This document shows positions 59,469 to 64,000 of a stretch of DNA of 64,000 nt, piece by piece. How positions within the stretch are numbered: the first letter of the stretch is position 1; each line of letters begins with the position of its first letter. The notes under the pieces are model-generated. The model searched no databases. It saw nothing but the letters and a program-made list of their open reading frames with translations, and was not told where the DNA came from. A program made the translations under genes and the position numbers. The stretch comes from Prorocentrum cordatum (lineage: Eukaryota; Sar; Dinophyceae; Prorocentrales; Prorocentraceae): NCBI GenBank assembly GCA_963575745.1, contig CAUYUJ010020549.1:662501-726500 (forward strand), in the 5' to 3' direction.

Positions 59469-60834
59469 ATGCCATTACGCTCCTTTGGAACACTCGCCAC
59501 CACGGTCCGCCTGCGGGAGCCATGGGGGGAGGTAAGGGGGGTGCTGGTCGTTCCTCGCGGCGTCCATGACGTGCGGGGTGGGCGAGCTGCACCAGCAAAG
59601 GACACGGCAACTTGTTTGGAAATGTTGGAGGCAGTTCTGTTCCGCCGTGGCGTCAACAGTGGCCCGTCTTGCGGTCTGGCCTTCAGCCTCCTCGTCGCGG
59701 TGGTTTTTTTTCTCCAGCGCGACGGAGGCAAATGGGAGTGTTGCTGCTGTGGGTGCAAGAAGAATGAGACCTCACACTACTTCTGCAAGCGCTGCGGCTC
59801 GCTCTGCTTTTCGTCTGACAGCACTCTGCCGGGCTCGTGGGCAGGCGCATCTGGGCTGGGTTTGTTCGAGCCACGGCGATGTTGCTCGCGGCCTTGGTCT
59901 CCAAGGAGGTGGTGGACGCCCGCCGGTGGACGGAAACCGGCTCTCGTCGCTGTCGAACGTTGAGTTGGAGTCCTATATCGCTCTGTCGGACAAGCTTGGC
60001 AAAACTGATGACGCTGGGCGTGCTCGCCCTCAACTCGCCAATCGGCGTCCCGCGGCCCGGCCCGAGGTGGGCCTGGAGGATCAGTTGGCTCGACTTCAGC
60101 GCGATTGCGTCAAACATGGCCACCGCCTGGACAAGGATATCAAGCGCATTGGCGCGTTGGAGACGCCGATCGCCACTCAGTGCAGGTTCGCCAAGACAAT
60201 GGACTCCGAGTTGGAGCAGTTGGGCAGGAGCTATGAGGAGTTGGCGGGAAAGCTGTCCTTGGCGCAAGCTTCGTCGACGCCAGACCCTTTCTCCTGTTCC
60301 GTCCATCAGTTTGGAGGGCCTATCGGTCAGCTAGGTGAAGTGTTTCAGCGCCGACGCGCGTTCGCTGTCTGGTTATGGTGACGAGAAGGCCGAGGAGGCC
60401 CGCGCGCAGGTGGCAGCTCGTCTGGGGGCCACGCGCAGGCGCACCAACAAAGGCGAAGCTGCTGGCGGTCCTCTCGCGGGTCAACCAGGTGCTGCCGGAG
60501 CCGCGGGTGGCGCTCCTGAGGCCGCCGCGTCTGACCAGGCCGCCGCTGTTCAAGCCTGGAGTGTCGGCGCCAGCCGCGGCCCCCCGAAGCGGCCCCCGGA
60601 AGCGACGGCGGCTCGGGCTCCGAAGAGACGCCCCCGCGCCCCCGCCGCCGCCCCGCAACTATTGAGTTGCGAGCGGGGTCTCGGGGGATCGGTCGCGGGG
60701 CCTTACATGTGTTTCGGATGCCTTGCTCTGTCGACAGTCCCCCGGGGCGCAGCTCCTCGCGGGACTTCCCTCGCCCCCGCCGGCGCCCGCGCGGGGTCCT
60801 CTTTCTTGGCCCAGGATCAACGGCCCGTCTAGGG
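59469..60834 (+). pseudogene. Frameshifted ORF with CCCC zinc finger and coiled coil (retroelement ORF1-like)
   Basis: Frame 1 (59469-59963) has GGKWECCCCGCKKNETSHYF then CKRCGSLCF at 59733-59810, a W-x-C-x(2)-C...C-x(2)-C ribbon of the RanBP2/zinc-knuckle style. Frame 2 (59566-60381) continues with LSSLSNVELESYIALSDKLG and a heptad-like coiled coil (LEDQLARLQRDCVKHGHRLD, then KDIKRI...MDSELEQLGRSYEELAGKL) at 60073-60262. Frame 3 (60335-60832) carries EEARAQVAARLGATRR and a GGP/APKRRPRAPAAA basic tail. The order zinc finger, coiled coil and basic tail spread over three successive frames suggests a single decayed ORF with two frameshifts. Such a layout resembles LINE-type ORF1 proteins that bind RNA; no reverse transcriptase is found nearby. 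The retroelement assignment is inference. Confidence 0.5.
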
Positions 60835-61280
60835 CCGACGAAGGTTTTGCGCCCCAGCCGCCTCCGACGCGGTCGCGCGGGCCCTCTCCTCTCATTCCCC
60901 CCGACGACTTGGGACAGATCTCCAGGTCCTTTTTCAGGCGTTCGGCGGTGGGTTAAGACGGGTTTGGCGCGGAGCCGTTTGAATTGGCCCTCGTGGCCCC
61001 CGGCACCGATCTGGACATTCGCCAGCGATGCTGCAGGCCTCAAGTGCGAAGGCATTGCTTCGCACGGCATTCCCACTCTGTCTCGGCAGAGAGGCCGTGC
61101 ACTTCGGCCGACCCCCGCCCGTCGAGCCCGGCCGAAGACTGCGACTTCCGAGGGGCTTTCGGAGGGGGGAGGGCGCCCAGGCGGGGTCGGCGGGGACCTC
61201 GGGACCCCCCACTCCTAACCAGCCTCGAACTTGCTCCTATCCCTAAGGTGGGCGAACAATAAGCGAGGACGGTCTCAGGG
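60835..61280. other. Spacer after the ORF1-like relic
   Basis: A + frame (60984-61262) reads LALVAPGTDLDIRQRC and similar; no domain recognised. It could be the decayed 3' part of the same element. Confidence 0.3.
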
Positions 61281-62150
61281 ATGTGCTCGCAGAGACCGAG
61301 GAAATCCTCTCAATGTCGGCGCCGAAGCGAGGTGATTCCAAACACAGGGCTAGGGATATGTTTCGAACTGGTAAACTTCACGAGCGACGGCGACCCCATC
61401 TGTCGGGGGTGGACAGAACCCCCAACAGTGACACGTCGATTAGTGAATTGTCCGTTTTCGAATCTCGTGAGGGCGCCGTGGTCGTTATTTTCCAGGCTTG
61501 CGCCCGCCAGGTTTGGGCCCGAGGTCGTTTTCACTAAACCACGTTTTACTAAAAGGATGCTTGTCCATCCCCGAATTTGGGGGGGCGCCACCTGCGGGCC
61601 GGGGACCCAAAAACCCCCACTCCCGCCGCACAGCCTCGACCGAGGCGAGGTGAATTCCAAACACAGGGACAGGGATATGTTTCGAACTGGTAAACTCCGC
61701 GAGCGACGGCGATCCCCACTTGGAGGGGGGCCACTGGGGGCTGGGACATGTCTCGAACTGGTAGACCTCCACGAGCGACGGCGACCCAATCTGGAGGGGC
61801 GCCACCTGGGGGCCGGGGACCCCCAAGCCCCCATTCCCGCCGCACAGCCTCGACCGAGGGGGCCGGGGCAGGCGGGGCCTCGCCGAGGGGCCCATTCCTC
61901 AATACATAGCCGCCTCCGGCGCCGGGAGGCGCCGGGGAAATCAGCTACGCGAACTGATTCTCAAACCCCGCCTTTGCTATCCCCCCCTTTCGCCCGACCC
62001 GATGGGGGCCGGGGACCCAAAAGCCCCCACTCCCGCCGCACAGCCTCGGCCGAGGGGGGCCGGGGCAGGCGGGGCCTCCCGCGCCGTCGGGGCGGCCGCG
62101 GTCGCCGCCCGGGCGCCCCGCCCACTTGCGGCCGGCCATTGGGACCGCCA
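61281..62150 (+). repeat. Degenerate GC-rich tandem repeat (~200-320 bp units)
   Basis: GATATGTTTCGAACTGGTAA with CGAGCGACGGCGA follows at 61356 and 61674, a variant (GACATGTCTCGAACTGGTAG) at 61746. GGGGCCGGGGACCC with CCCCCACTCCCGCCGCACAG occurs at 61599, 61811 and 62008. The sub-blocks recur in partly shuffled order. Confidence 0.85.
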
Positions 62151-62172
62151 CGTCTTGACCGACACCACGGAC

Positions 62173-62272
62173 TCGCTTTTCCTCCTCCTCCTCCTCCTCC
62201 TCCTCCTCCGCCTCCTCCTCCTCCTCCTCCTCCTCCTCCTCCTCCTCCTCCTCCTCCTCCTCCTCTCCTCCT
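62173..62272. repeat. (CTC)n polypyrimidine tract
   Basis: CCTCCTCCTCCTCCTCCTCC, one CGC interruption at 62208. Confidence 0.95.
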
Positions 62273-63180
62273 ATTTCTTTACATGTCTCGCACTGCATGA
62301 GTCCAGACACCTCAGATCCTAGAGGCCATGGCCTCACACACCCGGTCTGCTCTAGGCCCAGACGCTGTCCGCAACGGTGGTCGCATCGCATCGCATCGCA
62401 TCGCCACGTCTTGAGGGCGCGCTCCTGGGCCACCTCCCCTGACCTTCCAGGAGGGCTAAGAAACAGCACCAGGACGTCGACTTCCGGATTTCCGTCGGGG
62501 TTCGAGGCAGTCCAGATGGGTCTATAGGTCTGGTTTGCTATTTTTTAGCGCGCTGGAAAGTCAGGGTCAGCTTCAGCCATAAGCTCCCGGGACCAGCCTC
62601 GCCGACGGAAAGGGGGGGAAGCCTGGACAAGCTCATCCTGGCATGCGGTCGCCCACCCTGCGAGCGACCAGGGGCGGCAGGGGCGATGCGGTGCCCGTGG
62701 GGCTCGCCCTCCCAGCCGCCACGACAGGCCAGGGGAGCCGGGGCAGGCGCCGTTCGCGGATCGTGGCCTCGGGCCGCGAGGGGCTTCTTAGGATTCGCGG
62801 GTCGCGTCTCAGTCGAAACGTCTTTCGATCCCTCGGCCGCCCGCGTGGCGCTGGCCACGCCTAGAGCGGTGTCAAGAAAGGGACTAACGGCTTCTACAGC
62901 CCTTTAAGGAACCACGGTGCCGTGCACTCGGTAGCTCGGGACCCCCCAGACCCTTACACTCATGGCCGTTGGCTCCCATTCATTGGGCTCTATCTCATAT
63001 CAAACAGATCTGCATCGCCTCCTATCTCCTCGTCCTTGTCATTATCTCAATTATCTTTCTTCTCCCTCAGTAAACTCGCAATTTCCTGTGGTATTACGGC
63101 CATGTAGGACACTTACGTCGAGTGTTTTGGAGTTGTCGCACCAGGAAGCATGGGTAACACATGAAGGGGATAATGGGCGC
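62273..63180. other. Unique spacer, no gene recognised
   Basis: Includes a GCATC x4 run at 62385-62405. Short frames only. Confidence 0.4.
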
Positions 63181-63500
63181 AGGAGAAGGAAGACGGGGGA
63201 CGGATGAAAGGATCTACGTATGATGACGAGGATGGGGATGAGGACGAGACGGGAAAGACGATGATGTCGAGGAGAAAAGGGCGGGGGAGGGAAGGGGGGT
63301 GCGTTGGGGGGGAGGGAAAGATCGGTGAGAAAAGAAAGGGCACAAGGAGGAGGAGGGAAACCAAAGTGAGGAGGATGAGGACGGGGATGAGGAGGAGGAG
63401 GGGGAGGGGAGAGCAGGAGGAGTGGCAGGGGGGATAGGATGATGAGAGATGCGGAGGAAGAGGGGGGAGGGGAGAGGGAGGAGGAGGGAGATGAAATTGA
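63181..63500. repeat. GGA/GGGAG/GATGAG purine-rich tract
   Basis: AGGAGGAGGGGGAGGGGAG and GACGAGGATGGGGATGAGGA steps over 320 bp. Confidence 0.85.
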
Positions 63501-63735
63501 CGAATGAAGAGGAAACGTAAGGGTAGCACTCTATACCACACACTGGTGAATCCATAAGGGTCGGCCAACGATCTGCAGTGCGAGCCCACCTCCCTCACAC
63601 CCCTGGGTTCCGACTCCATCTCGTCCTCCATTCGTCATCGTGTTTGTTTGCGTCCATTTCAGTACCCTTCCTACCGTTCCATTGCCGTTTTGGGTCCAGT
63701 GCAGATAACTGTCCGAATAATGTAGCTCGTTTCGG

Positions 63736-64000
63736 ATGGACGACCCCGACATTTATTTTGGCGACGGGCCTGATGTCGTGGCTGCGCCACCGCCAGCACG
63801 GAGGCGGGAGCTCCTCAGCACGGGGCCCAAATGTTTGTTTCTCATTCTCGCGGTTGCCAGTGGGTGGCCTCAGAAGTTGCCAGGCGCTCTTCATCGGCAG
63901 ATTGGTGGGGCTTTTGATATCGATGGTTCCGCAGTGCTGCTGGGCGCAGTTGTCGGCCACTGGCAGCTCGTGCCACTTTCAGATTTGGGTGGAGATGCAA
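63736..64000 (+). CDS. Open frame running off the window, unknown protein (partial)
   Basis: The frame opens after TAA at 63719-63721 and has ATG at 63736: MDDPDIYFGDGPDVVAAPPP, ARRRELLSTGPKCLFLILAV, then ASGWPQKLPGALHRQIGGAF and HWQLVPLSDLGGDA at the edge. 88 codons without a stop. Residue use (D, F, W, H, I) is protein-like and composition is less GC-extreme than nearby. The middle CLFLILAVASGW is hydrophobic. No family is recognised. The overlapping minus-strand frame (63960-63595) is the weaker reading. Confidence 0.45.
   Translation, partial: MDDPDIYFGDGPDVVAAPPPARRRELLSTGPKCLFLILAVASGWPQKLPGALHRQIGGAFDIDGSAVLLGAVVGHWQLVPLSDLGGDA

Noticed and set aside
63715-63740. AATGTAGCTCGTTTCGG as a leader relic before the end-of-window frame
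   Set aside because: About half the positions match and the CCG start is missing.

Overview
This window is a stretch of nuclear DNA from a dinoflagellate. Three independent signs support that: (1) two intronless genes are each preceded by a relic of the dinoflagellate trans-spliced leader (DinoSL), one 21/22 identical at 30113-30134 and one 18/22 at 55083-55104; (2) short GC-rich exons are isolated among very long introns or intergenic DNA, several being RCC1-type repeats, a common form in dinoflagellate genomes; (3) base composition is GC-rich and a large part of the window is simple-sequence, minisatellite or dispersed repeat DNA. A Prorocentrum-like core dinoflagellate fits, but that is inference. 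The sequence has one 100-base assembly gap (13222-13321).

Layout. 1-9.6 kb: an AT microsatellite, the first composite minisatellite element, a 195-bp foldback, 67-bp and pentamer arrays, two small terminal-inverted-repeat (MITE-like) families, an RCC1 exon, a 136-bp repeat family and 12-bp arrays. 10.1-15.9 kb: four back-to-back or near copies of the composite element (24-bp array plus 16-bp array between a conserved head and tail), with an exon-like stretch at 12.14-12.46 kb. 16.4-18.3 kb: a 968-bp direct duplication, then a two-repeat RCC1 segment. 18.6-25.1 kb: mostly unique DNA with trinucleotide and 12-bp arrays. 25.1-32.2 kb: three more composite elements, a pseudogene-like stretch (28.7-29.2 kb) and a secreted cysteine-rich retrogene (30.2-30.7 kb). 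32.2-36.1 kb: a GGCCCCAAGA-type degenerate repeat family and a ~190-bp tandem array. 36-44.6 kb: AT, Z-DNA-prone, GGATT, GGA, AAT and GAT repeats and a 163-bp MITE with a perfect 8-bp target duplication. 44.7-49.3 kb: a cluster of exon-like pieces, three carrying a shared WxxYC...RDPxRHD-type motif. 50.8 kb: an RCC1 exon followed by 1 kb of GAT repeat. 53-56 kb: another MITE and a 303-residue intronless gene of unknown function. 57-64 kb: two exon-like pieces, a frameshifted zinc-finger plus coiled-coil ORF that looks like a retroelement ORF1, a GC-rich ~220-bp repeat and an open reading frame running off the end.

Gene content is sparse. The RCC1 exons (5.3, 18.4, 50.8 kb) and the WxxYC exons (44.7, 47.8, 49.2 kb) lie on the + strand and could belong to one or a few genes with huge introns, but exon linkage cannot be established without transcripts. 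Most long open frames in the window are artefacts of GC-rich repeats whose units lack stop codons.
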